From NCBI GenBank assembly GCA_029983695.1, contig JASBZB010000003.1:124001-188000 (forward strand): a stretch of 64,000 bases of DNA. Direction: 5' to 3'. Position numbers and translations under genes: made by a program. Below, piece after piece: positions 17,601-24,805 of the stretch. Position 1 is the first letter of the stretch. The number at the start of each line of letters is the position of its first letter. Origin of the DNA: Lutispora sp003527145 (GTDB lineage: Bacteria > Bacillota > Clostridia > Lutisporales > Lutisporaceae). The notes under the pieces are model-generated. The model made no database searches, was not told where the DNA came from, and saw nothing but the letters and a program-made list of their open reading frames with translations.

Positions 17601-20001
17601 AGAGCGGATAAAAAATGGAAGTACTTTATATAAGACAAGCTATCAGTATGATGGACTAGGCAGAGTAAAAAAGATTATGAATAATGATGGTACTTTCACA
17701 ACCATAACATATGATGATGCTGCAAATAAAATAACATACACAGATGAAGAAAGCAATATCAATGAGGCCTATTATAACAATGCAGGCAAAGCTATAAAAG
17801 AAATTACCTATCCCAACAAAGCAGATCTGACAAAGAAAAATACAGTAGAATATCAATACAATGGATTAGACCAAATAAGGAATATAACTGACCCAAGGAC
17901 TAAGATTACAAGCTATAGCTATGATGATATTGGAAGACTGGTATCGGTAACAAATGCAAAGCAAGAGATAACAAAATATAAATACGATAACCTTGACAAT
18001 CTGGTAGAAATAACAAATGGTGAGAACAAGTCAACCAAGCAAAAATATGATGAACTGTGTAGGCTGATCATTGAAGAAAGGCCGGATAGCAGCAAAGAAT
18101 ACTTCAAATATGACGAAGCAGGGAATTTGGTATGGAAGAAGGATAGAAAAAATCAAGAGTTCGCCTATCGGTATGATGAAAGAAATCGGCTAATGGAGGT
18201 AAAGGTCGGCGCCAAGATTATTGCAAAATACGAATACTACGCAAATGGCAAACTAAAGTGGGAAGAAAATGAAACGGGCAGAAGACAATATGCATACGAT
18301 GTAAACGGTAACTTAAGCTCAGTAACAGAAGCAGATGGGAAAGCCATAAGCTATCAATATGACTACCTGGGAAACAGAACAAGCATGACAGACCAATTCG
18401 GTGCAACTACAAGCTATGGCTACGACAACATGAACAGACTCAATAATATTAATGTGGGAACAGTAAGTACAAGCTATGGATACTATAGCAATGGCACTTT
18501 AAAAAACATATCATATCCCGGTTCTACAAAAGAAGAGCTTACCTATGATGGCGCTAAAAACTTAACCAAACTTGTAAATACCACAAAAAATGGGAGCGCA
18601 CTAATTACTTATAACTATGACTACACCTATGACGCTTCCGGGAATCAACTTAGTAAGCTTGAAAACGGAATAAAGACAGACTATATATATGACGAACTCA
18701 ACAGAATCCAAAAGGTAAAAGAACAAGAGATAGACATAGCAGCCTATACCTATGACAAAACAGGAAATATACTTACGGAAGATATCGTGGGTGTAAAAAT
18801 ATCGAAAGCTGCAGAAAGCTATAAATATGATGCGCTTAATAGACTAATCGAATACACGGATGAAAGCGGAAATAAGACAAGCTACACGTACTATCCCAAT
18901 GGACTGAGAGCAACAAAGACATCAAGCGGACACACCACAAAATATTATTATGACGGAAACAATGCTATAATAGAGACAGTAGACGGAAATCTAAATGCAA
19001 GGAATATAAGAGGACTAAACTATATAGGGAGACAAGACGCAGCCGGCCAAACAAGCTACTATCTGTACAATGGACACGGAGATGTAACAAGCGTTATAGA
19101 TGGTACGGGAGTTATAAAAGGACAATACGCATACGACATATATGGATATATAAAGTCAGCCAATGAAACCGGCATTTCAAACCCTATAAGATATGCAGGG
19201 CAATATTATGATGGTGAAAGTGGACTGTATTATCTGAGGGCAAGATATTATGATCCTGGGATTGGCAGGTTTATCAGTGAGGATACTTATTGGCATCAAG
19301 GAAATATGATTTATGGGAATAGGGAATATCGAGAAGGGAAAATAAGAATTCCTGATATTAATGCTATAAGACAAAGCACCAATCTTTATGTTTATGCGCT
19401 TAATAATCCTAATATGTATATTGATTCTTCCGGAGAAATTGTGGGTACTGTTACAGGGGTATTAGTTGGTGGAATTGTAGGTGGAATAAGCGCAGCAATA
19501 CAAAGAAAAGATATAAAAACTGGCATAGCTTCAGGTGCTGTAAGTGGTGCAATAGTAGGCATAACTGCAGATATAATTGTTGCGACAGGGGGTACTGGTG
19601 TAATTGCGGTTGGTGCTTTGGCGGGCGCGGGCTTTGTTGGCTCGGGAACAGGGAATATAATAGATCAGGTTGGCAATGAGTGGAAATGGGGTAAGGGTGT
19701 AAAGCTTTCAGTTGCCGCTAAGAATATTAACTACAAAAGTGCCTTAAAGAGTGCAGTTATTGGGGCAGCGTCTGGTGCTCTTACAGGAGTCACTGGACAA
19801 TTACTTGTTGCAGCAAATAAAACATCAAGTGGATTATATGAATTTGCTATATTGAGTGGTGCAAGTTCTGAAACAGTTCAAGCAACAGCAAGAGCAGTTA
19901 TAACTTCAAACACTATGTGCTATATGTACGATACTGCAACAGGTGCGATATATACAATAACAGCTAACGGAATTGAGTACCTAACGTCAATTGATAAGTA
20001 G
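14665..20001 (+). CDS. RHS-repeat polymorphic toxin-like protein with variable C-terminal tip
   Basis: 1778 residues with an N-terminal signal peptide (RRILSSLLTLIFILNLVIPQPIFG). A mostly helical domain covers about residues 40-270, then a beta region beginning NGLDLDIILKYNSARA. Dozens of YD repeats (YxYDxxGN...) run to about residue 1500 and form the RHS cocoon. The core motif RYAGQYYDGESGLYYLRARYYDPG..GRFISED follows at about 1508-1540. The last 190 residues are the variable tip: a Gly-zipper-like hydrophobic part (GVLVGGIVGGISAAI ... GAVSGAIVG) and an unrecognised end. A membrane-protein gene follows within 21 bases and fits the immunity position. Tip activity is unknown; pore formation is one possibility given the hydrophobic tip and membrane immunity candidate. 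Confidence 0.88.
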   Translation: MNKMSRRILSSLLTLIFILNLVIPQPIFGDELSSYKNNGQQSQKEAIEISSQNEEHDTSQKLTEAMGRVDNNEYSQKDLETISEYNEIDPKVLKRLLSSELYAAQCIEIAKVANRYKINDKELDNYLNILKKSDNMDKEIHLAMTFNEKELQDKNGKEEIKNLILKGYSMDDIKPAFRIAEVLDINSEILIKKDKSKQYKIQTLMGDNRFNEKDKKLIERIIKRYNIDETALLGALYSKKTNIEQLTEQVASKEAYRGVSPGLLITANTTNNVTASFPSETKEPFSAYINPPFYYRKNMSEYIAPSNGALTYERTDLNIPGRNGLDLDIILKYNSARASMYRMMGFSGKKDFLNSYTPEERHYEIGGGWSFNFSYLDILQWEEYPRDVIVHLGNGEFYIASRSGTRPSNYTYDFEEYEAKDITLEFDSSYHYIESHYGYQSDSKFAVTYKDGTKEYFDDNGYLVAKVDRYGNTIKYDYEWEETYGEPLFDSDDYLVKRPLVTKITDSLGKIINIWYDVDSNGQREITIQAPGRMALCYTLLPVESGEYTVQKCRDFNYLYTNFTYEIKDAQFSFQGIDEPGATNRYLNLTKIEYPTGSYSSYAYEKIRGNMEDYGYKDYFRVKTRSDMIKSGTTFVENNKETYVYDKEMSGYPNQYYDNYPWNLPSDFTHSATIIDAFNNQKKLTFNYKHQKIKDELIENGTKKLKQVTYEYYLDRYPQKETTTYYGNGTSSRTAVINRIFDEYGDLLEETDELNRKTTYDYDSSYHILRQMTKNVDTGIVMQITNTIDGYGNITKTTKNHIENGASKPIVSDYRYDSYGNMTSETTAMGDGRTFQAIYEYSPTYQNALLTKKTTYAKDYSGVQQTIQETYTYDDTRRLISTSADAKGRITKYNYDYYDNIIKVTNPNVIKQDGTTETSSISISRDYTSNYVIVTDECGNKEKYQYDGIGRLLEKQIYNNGYITYERNKYDSASRIEWVERIKNGSTLYKTSYQYDGLGRVKKIMNNDGTFTTITYDDAANKITYTDEESNINEAYYNNAGKAIKEITYPNKADLTKKNTVEYQYNGLDQIRNITDPRTKITSYSYDDIGRLVSVTNAKQEITKYKYDNLDNLVEITNGENKSTKQKYDELCRLIIEERPDSSKEYFKYDEAGNLVWKKDRKNQEFAYRYDERNRLMEVKVGAKIIAKYEYYANGKLKWEENETGRRQYAYDVNGNLSSVTEADGKAISYQYDYLGNRTSMTDQFGATTSYGYDNMNRLNNINVGTVSTSYGYYSNGTLKNISYPGSTKEELTYDGAKNLTKLVNTTKNGSALITYNYDYTYDASGNQLSKLENGIKTDYIYDELNRIQKVKEQEIDIAAYTYDKTGNILTEDIVGVKISKAAESYKYDALNRLIEYTDESGNKTSYTYYPNGLRATKTSSGHTTKYYYDGNNAIIETVDGNLNARNIRGLNYIGRQDAAGQTSYYLYNGHGDVTSVIDGTGVIKGQYAYDIYGYIKSANETGISNPIRYAGQYYDGESGLYYLRARYYDPGIGRFISEDTYWHQGNMIYGNREYREGKIRIPDINAIRQSTNLYVYALNNPNMYIDSSGEIVGTVTGVLVGGIVGGISAAIQRKDIKTGIASGAVSGAIVGITADIIVATGGTGVIAVGALAGAGFVGSGTGNIIDQVGNEWKWGKGVKLSVAAKNINYKSALKSAVIGAASGALTGVTGQLLVAANKTSSGLYEFAILSGASSETVQATARAVITSNTMCYMYDTATGAIYTITANGIEYLTSIDK

Positions 20002-20021
20002 AATAAGTGAGGATATTAGTT

Positions 20022-20486
20022 ATGAAAAGATTTAATGTTGTTAGACCACTTTATGCAATTATTGCATCATTCTACTTTGGTATATTAGTTCCAATATTAC
20101 CAGTAGTATTTATTTTTAATGGTTTAGTTACCGCAGGAGCTACTTGTTTGCTTCTATGGGCAGTAATAGTCTTTTTTGCTGTAATACATAATTGCTATAT
20201 TAAACGTATTGAAATAAGCAGTAAAGGAGTAAATTATATTACATTATTTAAACGATATAGTTTGAAGTGGACTGAAATAAGTATAATAGGGGTAGGATAC
20301 GTTCCAATAAAAAAGCTTGGCACTAAACCATGGATATACTTTTCTGCTAATAATGTGCCTGTTGTTTCACTTACGGCAAATATGGTAAATGAGAGGTTTT
20401 TTATGATGAACTATCGTGAGAGTGTAATTGAAGTGATTAAACAGTATTGGCCATATGATATTATAGGATTGGACAATCTCAAGTGA
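20022..20486 (+). CDS. Putative membrane immunity protein for the RHS tip
   Basis: 154 residues from ATG 20022; GAGG lies about ten bases upstream. Two N-terminal transmembrane helices (YAIIASFYFGILVPILPVVFIF and a following LLLWAVIVFFAVIH) lead into a cytosolic domain KRIEISSKGVNYITLFKRYSLKWTEISIIGVG that looks like a bacterial PH-like fold. It begins just after the RHS stop. A shorter homologue at 21157-21498 follows the orphan RHS tip, so each tip is paired with one copy. That repeated pairing is the main argument for an immunity role; no known immunity family is recognised. Confidence 0.6.
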   Translation: MKRFNVVRPLYAIIASFYFGILVPILPVVFIFNGLVTAGATCLLLWAVIVFFAVIHNCYIKRIEISSKGVNYITLFKRYSLKWTEISIIGVGYVPIKKLGTKPWIYFSANNVPVVSLTANMVNERFFMMNYRESVIEVIKQYWPYDIIGLDNLK

Positions 20487-20581
20487 TAGTATCAAAGAAT
20501 TAAGGGAATCAGTGTACGTACATAAAGAGAGTGTGTAATTTTTCGTGTAAATAGTTTTCTATTATATTTTTAAAGGCATGA

Positions 20582-21148
20582 GGGTCAGAGAGCAGCTCTC
20601 ATACCTTTACTTACTATTATGATGGTGAAAGTGGACTGTGTTATCTGAGGGCAAGATATTATGATCCTAGGATTGGCAGGTTCATCAGCGAGGATACAAA
20701 TAAGGGAGATATCAACAATCCTTCGAGCTTGAATTTGTATGCCTATTGCCAAGGGAATCCAATAAGGTATGTTGACCCAAGCGGAAATATTATAGGAACA
20801 GCGACTGGTTTCTTAATTGGTAGTGTAGTTGGTGGAATATCCGCCGCAATACAACATAAAGATATTAGAACTGGTATTGTATCAGGTGCTGTTAGTGGCG
20901 CTATGATGGGTGCTGTTGCTGACTTAACTGTAACCACAGGAGGTATAGGAACTATAGCAGCGTTTACTGCCGTTGGGACTGCATCTGGAGTTACAGGTGT
21001 CTATAATGCAATAAATAGTGCATCTAGAACAAGTGTTACAATAGAGTATACAGCTAATATAGTTTATAATGTGGCACAAGGTACTATAAGTTATTATGTT
21101 AATGGGACAAAAATGTCTGAAATAAAACTAAGTGATACAAAACTATAG
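20582..21148 (+). pseudogene. Orphan RHS C-terminal tip (headless module)
   Basis: The frame is open from 20582 after a TGA and has no proper start with a ribosome site. It encodes TYYYDGESGLCYLRARYYDP..GRFISED, NLYAYCQGNPIRYVDPSGN, then a Gly-rich hydrophobic tip homologous to that of the full RHS gene (GTATGFLIGSVVGGISAAIQ) but a different final 45 residues. Bases 20615-20697 match 19204-19286 with only four differences in 83. This is the classic 'orphan tip' downstream of an RHS toxin, available for recombination onto the full-length gene. It is probably silent as it stands. Confidence 0.8.
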
Positions 21149-21156
21149 CATCGGTG

Positions 21157-21498
21157 ATGTGGATTGGATTATTATTAATAATGATATATAGCTCCTTTGC
21201 AAGGAAAATTGAAATCGATGAAGAAGGAGTAAGATATACGTCACTTAAAGAAGTTTACAAAATAGAATGGGAAAAAATAAAAGAAATAGGAATTGCTGAT
21301 TTTGCTCCTTTTAGCAAAGGAGCAAATGCTCCATTTATTTTCTTTTCACAAAACATAGGGAATAGCTTACTTATATTTGATGTTAGAAGCAGTGAGAATT
21401 GTATTTTTTTAAGATATCGAAAGAGTGTAATAAAGACTATTAGAGAATACTGGGATAAAGAGATTATCAATCTAGATTACTATTATAAAGATATGTAA
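21157..21498 (+). CDS. Shortened immunity-like paralogue
   Basis: 113 residues from ATG 21157 (a GTG at 21154 is equally possible; no strong ribosome site). One short hydrophobic segment leads to RKIEIDEEGVRYTSLKEVYKIEWEKIKEIGI, APFIFFSQNIGNSLLIF and a YRKSVIKTIREYWDKEIINLDYY end. These align with the putative immunity protein at 20022-20486 (KRIEISSKGVNYITL..., PWIYFSANN..., YRESVIEVIKQYWPYDIIGLD). It lacks about 50 N-terminal residues, including most of the membrane anchor, so it may be an intact variant or a truncated relic. It is placed right after the orphan tip. Confidence 0.55.
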   Translation: MWIGLLLIMIYSSFARKIEIDEEGVRYTSLKEVYKIEWEKIKEIGIADFAPFSKGANAPFIFFSQNIGNSLLIFDVRSSENCIFLRYRKSVIKTIREYWDKEIINLDYYYKDM

Positions 21499-21552
21499 TA
21501 TCGTTTAAGCAAAACTTAATAATTATATGCTGGAGGATCTCTGAAAGAGCAT

Positions 21553-21595
21553 TTATTCAACCCAATTGATAGCTAAAATTCATTGGGTTGAATAA
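21553..21595. terminator. Hairpin terminator after orphan tip/immunity module
   Basis: Perfect 14-bp stem TTATTCAACCCAAT / ATTGGGTTGAATAA with a 15-base loop, 55 bases after the stop and just upstream of the insertion element. Confidence 0.7.
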
Positions 21596-21626
21596 TATAT
21601 TCGTTCGCATCTTCATCCGAAAGCGT

Positions 21627-22800
21627 TAAATTAACTCGTTGTGCTAGCTTTTGATTTACCAAAAATCTACGAATGAAAAACTCCAACATATTATGTAACC
21701 TATCATTAATAACAACAAAAATGATAGGGGGTCACATATATGCTGGAGCTTGATAGAACTTATTCTATCAAAGAAATAGGAGATTTAAAAGACTTTATTA
21801 CTGTCACCTATGTCATAATTGATGACATTTACCAAAAAGTCACTCCAACACATATTGCAAAACGCTGTAATATCAAAGATTCAATCTTGAGTGATAGTGA
21901 AATAATTACCATCAGTATTGTGGGAGAACTTCTCACTATCGACTCTGAAAACGCTTGGTTTAACTTCTGCAAGAAGAATATGAAAGATCTTTTCCCTAAA
22001 CTCTGTGATAGATCCAGGTTCAATCGAACCCATAGAAACCTTCATGCAGTTATAGAGGAAATAAGAAAAGAACTTTCTTCCCTAACAGAGCTCGCAGAAA
22101 AGCCTTATCGAATAATAGATAGCATTCCTATACCAGTATGCAAGTTCGGTAGGGCCCGATTTCATAAAACCTTTAAAGGTTATGGAGCTACCTATGGCAA
22201 ATGCCCGTCTAAGAAGGAAACTTACTTAGGCTACAAACTGCACATGCTTACAACCCTTGATGGATTAGTAACTGATTTTATTATTACGCCTGCTAATATT
22301 GATGACAGAACCGCTGTGTGGGACTTAGTAGACTCATACAACAATATAACAATGCTTGGAGACAAAGGGTATATTAAAGCTGATCTTAGTGCAGATTTAA
22401 AATCTGAAAAGGGAATAGAACTTTTGCCTGTTCAAAGGAACAACAGTAAAGTGCAATTTCCCAAAGCGATAAGACAGCTCATCTTCAAGCTAAGGAGGCG
22501 TATAGAGACAACAGCCTCGCAACTTACTCAGCAGCTAAACATAGAGCAGGTACTTGCGAAATCCTTTTGGGGGTTACAAACAAGAATAAAAACCAAGCTT
22601 CTGGCCTACAATTTATGTTATTACATCAACAGGCTTATAGGCCAAGATATTGATATTTCAAGGATCAAGCATTTAGTATTTGGATAAGTAATCCAAAAGA
22701 ATTAAGCCACTAATTCTTTCAGGGATACTATACATTTTTGTGTTGGTATAATATTCCTAAATTGGTGTATTTGTCAGAGTAGCACAACAGATTAAATTAA
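21627..22800 (+). mobile_element. IS982-family insertion sequence with flanking direct repeats
   Basis: The IS body is about 21636-22791. TTAAATTAA occurs on both sides (21627-21635 and 22792-22800) and is a likely 9-bp target duplication. Immediately inside, both ends carry the inverted motif GTTGTGCTA at the same offset (CTCGTTGTGCTA on the left, TCTGTTGTGCTA as reverse complement on the right). The only gene is the transposase. The element sits among RHS remnants. Confidence 0.7.
21740..22687 (+). CDS. IS982-family transposase
   Basis: 315 residues, full length for the family. DDE residues are visible in IDSIPIPVCKFGRARF (first Asp), NITMLGDKGYI (second Asp) and RRRIETTASQL (Glu). A helical N-terminal part (DIYQKVTPTHIAKRC) precedes the catalytic domain. 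The frame is intact, so the element could still be active. It begins about 100 bases inside the left terminal repeat; AGGGGGTC lies upstream of the ATG. Confidence 0.9.
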   Translation: MLELDRTYSIKEIGDLKDFITVTYVIIDDIYQKVTPTHIAKRCNIKDSILSDSEIITISIVGELLTIDSENAWFNFCKKNMKDLFPKLCDRSRFNRTHRNLHAVIEEIRKELSSLTELAEKPYRIIDSIPIPVCKFGRARFHKTFKGYGATYGKCPSKKETYLGYKLHMLTTLDGLVTDFIITPANIDDRTAVWDLVDSYNNITMLGDKGYIKADLSADLKSEKGIELLPVQRNNSKVQFPKAIRQLIFKLRRRIETTASQLTQQLNIEQVLAKSFWGLQTRIKTKLLAYNLCYYINRLIGQDIDISRIKHLVFG

Positions 22801-22861
22801 GGTAGTGACAAGAATTTTCGCATATTTTTTAGGCTACTTATGAATGCTTTTGATGCTATAA

Positions 22862-23071
22862 AAAGGTATAGTAACAACAAGAGAGACAACTATTAAGGAT
22901 TATGATGGTCAGAATGTTATAATAGAGGCAGAGAATGGCAATCTGAAGTACCGGAATATTTATGGCATGAATCAGATAGTAAGGCAGGATGCAGCAGGAA
23001 ATACAGAATACTTCCTGTACAACGGGCATGGTGATGTTGCCAAGACGGTTGACAGTGCCGGGAATGCCTAA
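22862..23071 (+). pseudogene. RHS repeat fragment
   Basis: The frame encodes KGIVTTRETTIKDYDGQNV then YNGHGDVAKTVDSAGNA and a stop. The same motif occurs in the large RHS gene (YLYNGHGDVTSVIDGTG). It has no start and no RHS core after it; it is the remains of a third RHS unit, probably cut off by the IS insertion on its left and a deletion on its right. Confidence 0.75.
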
Positions 23072-23334
23072 GAATACTGAAAGTATAACAAGTTTATACA
23101 GAGCGGTCGGTCCAGATGAATTCTATGATATAATGAAGACTGGAGAATTCAATGTAATCCCTAATGGACTGCAAGCAAAACAATTCGGACTAAGTTTTGA
23201 AGAAACGTTAAAGTTTGCAGATAAGTACTCAGATATCGGAGCAATAATTGAGGTAAAGGTACCTACGGACGTATTAAATAAAATTGGAGACTTTACTCAA
23301 GTTCATAAGTTTATATTTAAAAGCGGTTTACCTC
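23064..23334 (+). pseudogene. ADP-ribosyltransferase-like RHS toxin tip, truncated
   Basis: In a different frame from the RHS fragment: MPKNTESITSLYRAVGPDEFYDIMKTGEF, then PNGLQAKQFGLSFEETLKFADKY and AIIEVKVPTDVLNKIGDF. The 'LYRAVxPxEfxxIxxTGeF' opening resembles toxin tips of the ART (HYD1-like) type found at the ends of RHS and other polymorphic toxins. It runs into formate dehydrogenase sequence at about 23335 and has no own ribosome site, so I regard it as a relic joined by deletions on both sides. The fold assignment is by pattern only. Confidence 0.5.
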
Positions 23335-23337
23335 TGA

Positions 23338-23922
23338 CATTCTGCAACTGTTGCAGGTCTTGCAACTACATTCGGAAGCGGAGCAATGACCAGTAGTATA
23401 GACGAACTGTTAGGTGCCGATACTATTTTCATAATAGGATCAAATACTACGGAAAACCATTCCGTAATTGGAGCAGAGATAAGACCGGCGCTCAGATCGG
23501 GTACAATGCTCATCGTTGCTGGCCCGAGAAAAATAGATTTATCCAATGATGCGGATGTATTTCTTCAAATCAAACCGGGCACTAATATTGCTCTTGTAAA
23601 TGCCATGATGCATGTGATTTTGAAGTAAGGCTTAGAAAATAAGGAATTTATACAACGAAGAACTGAAAGCTATGTGGAGATAAATCCGGATACAGCCTTA
23701 AAGCTTGGTATTGATGATGGAGATAAGGTAAAAGTAAGCTCGAGAAGAGGCAGCATTACGGTAAAGGCAAAGGTAAGCGATATAGTAGAAGAATCAGTAG
23801 TATTCATACCCTTCCACTTTGCGGAGGGTGCCGCCAATATGCTCACTAATGCGGCCTTGGACCCGGCCTGCAAGATATCGGAGTACAAAGTGTGCGCAGT
23901 AAACCTGGAAAAAGCGGTATGA
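23338..23922 (+). pseudogene. fdhF: Formate dehydrogenase alpha subunit, internally deleted remnant
   Basis: One frame carries two separate parts of a molybdo/tungsto formate dehydrogenase. The first is HSATVAGLATTFGSGAM, IIGSNTTENHSVIGAEI and PRKIDLSNDADVFLQIKPG, from the domain that binds the pterin cofactor. The second is EINPDTALKLGIDDGDKVKVSS ... FIPFHFAEGAANMLTNAALDP, the C-terminal dinucleotide-binding domain. An in-frame TAA (23626-23628) and a junction at about 23668 show loss of several hundred middle residues; the N-terminus with the catalytic Cys/Sec site is gone too. It cannot be functional. It matters because the window is rich in Mo/W cofactor genes. Confidence 0.85.
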
Positions 23923-23925
23923 TAT

Positions 23926-23956
23926 TAAGGTGTTCGACGGAGCACCTTTTTGTATA
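23926..23956 (+). terminator. Terminator after fdh remnant
   Basis: Stem AAGGTG / CACCTT around a ten-base loop (TTCGACGGAG), followed by a T-run, four bases after the stop of the formate dehydrogenase remnant. Confidence 0.7.
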
Positions 23957-24025
23957 TTATCAGGTAAATATGTTATAATTTAGATACAAAGCGATAGGTG
24001 TCTATCTCTGCAAGGAGTGAGAGTT

Positions 24026-24652
24026 TTGGATAAAAGTATCAGTATTACAGGTCCCAGGTATCAACATATTGCGTTGGACATAGCATCAAAAATTGCCAGC
24101 GGACACTATAAAGTAGGTGATAAAATATATACACGTTCGGTTCTGTCAAGCCAGTATAATGTTTCTTCGGAGACTGCCAGACGTGCAATAAGCATCCTAT
24201 CTGATGTAGGAATTGTTGAGGTCTGGAGAGGCAGCGGCGTTTTAATAAAATCATGTGAAAAAGCAATCGATTTTGTGAAGGAATATACAGCCATACAGTC
24301 TGTGAATGACTTAAAAAATGAAATTCTAGATTGTCTTGAGCGTCAAGCCAAAGAAAATGATTTTCTTAAGGAAATGCTTGATAAGCTCATTGACAAAACC
24401 CACAGTCTAAAAGCTATAAATCCTTTTATTCCGTACGAAATAACGCTTGATGCAAATTGCAAACATTTAGGTGAGACTATCAGTGGCATTAATTTTTGGC
24501 ATCATACCGCAGCAACTATTGTAGCAATAAGGCATGATGATGAGTTAATGATGTCTCCCGGTCCCTATGCGGTTATTACAAAAGGAGATGTACTATACTT
24601 TGTGGGAGATGATAATTCTCCTGAAAGAGTGAAAAATTATTTATATTTGTAA
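24026..24652 (+). CDS. BusR-like GntR regulator with RCK_C (c-di-AMP-type) domain
   Basis: 208 residues from TTG 24026; AAGGAG at 24012-24017 is eight bases upstream, so the GTG at 24017 is not used. An N-terminal GntR/YtrA-type winged helix (YQHIALDIASKIASGHYKVGDKI ... SSETARRAISILSDVGIVEVWRGSG) is followed by a helical linker and a C-terminal RCK_C/TrkA-C domain (HTAATIVAIRHDDELMMSPGPYAVITKGDVLYFVG). This is the architecture of BusR, the c-di-AMP-dependent repressor of glycine-betaine uptake. It stands directly upstream of a glycine-betaine transporter operon with a palindrome in its promoter. c-di-AMP binding is inferred from the family. Confidence 0.85.
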   Translation: MDKSISITGPRYQHIALDIASKIASGHYKVGDKIYTRSVLSSQYNVSSETARRAISILSDVGIVEVWRGSGVLIKSCEKAIDFVKEYTAIQSVNDLKNEILDCLERQAKENDFLKEMLDKLIDKTHSLKAINPFIPYEITLDANCKHLGETISGINFWHHTAATIVAIRHDDELMMSPGPYAVITKGDVLYFVGDDNSPERVKNYLYL

Positions 24653-24678
24653 TTGGCGATTTTGGAAAATATTTATTT

Positions 24679-24725
24679 AGCAGGCATAAAATCATACAAA
24701 TACATGACTTTATGCCTGCTTTTTG
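24679..24725 (+). terminator. Terminator of the BusR-like gene
   Basis: 12-bp stem AGCAGGCATAAA / TTTATGCCTGCT followed by TTTTT. Confidence 0.9.
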
Positions 24726-24736
24726 ATTTCCTCAAT

Positions 24737-24774
24737 TTGACCAAAGTGACAACTTTGTGATATTATAAAGTTGT
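24737..24774 (+). promoter_or_regulatory. opu promoter with overlapping BusR-type operator
   Basis: TTGACC (24737-24742), 18-base spacer, TATTAT (24761-24766). A palindrome CAAAGT-GACA-ACTTTG (24742-24757) fills the spacer, and ACAACTTT (24749-24756) is repeated inverted as AAAGTTGT (24767-24774). A repressor bound here would block RNA polymerase. The adjacent BusR-like protein is the natural candidate. Confidence 0.7.
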
Positions 24775-24805
24775 TTGTTAATTTTTGCGAAGGAGGAGTT
24801 AATGA

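Noticed and set aside
15500..19200. Short direct repeats resembling a CRISPR or satellite array
   Set aside because: They are in-frame YD repeats of the RHS gene with variable spacing and coding constraint. No CRISPR array or cas gene is seen in the window.
20729..21148. Independent gene starting at 20729
   Set aside because: The frame is open upstream to 20582 and encodes the RHS core; the internal TTG is only the first start-like codon. It is an orphan tip.
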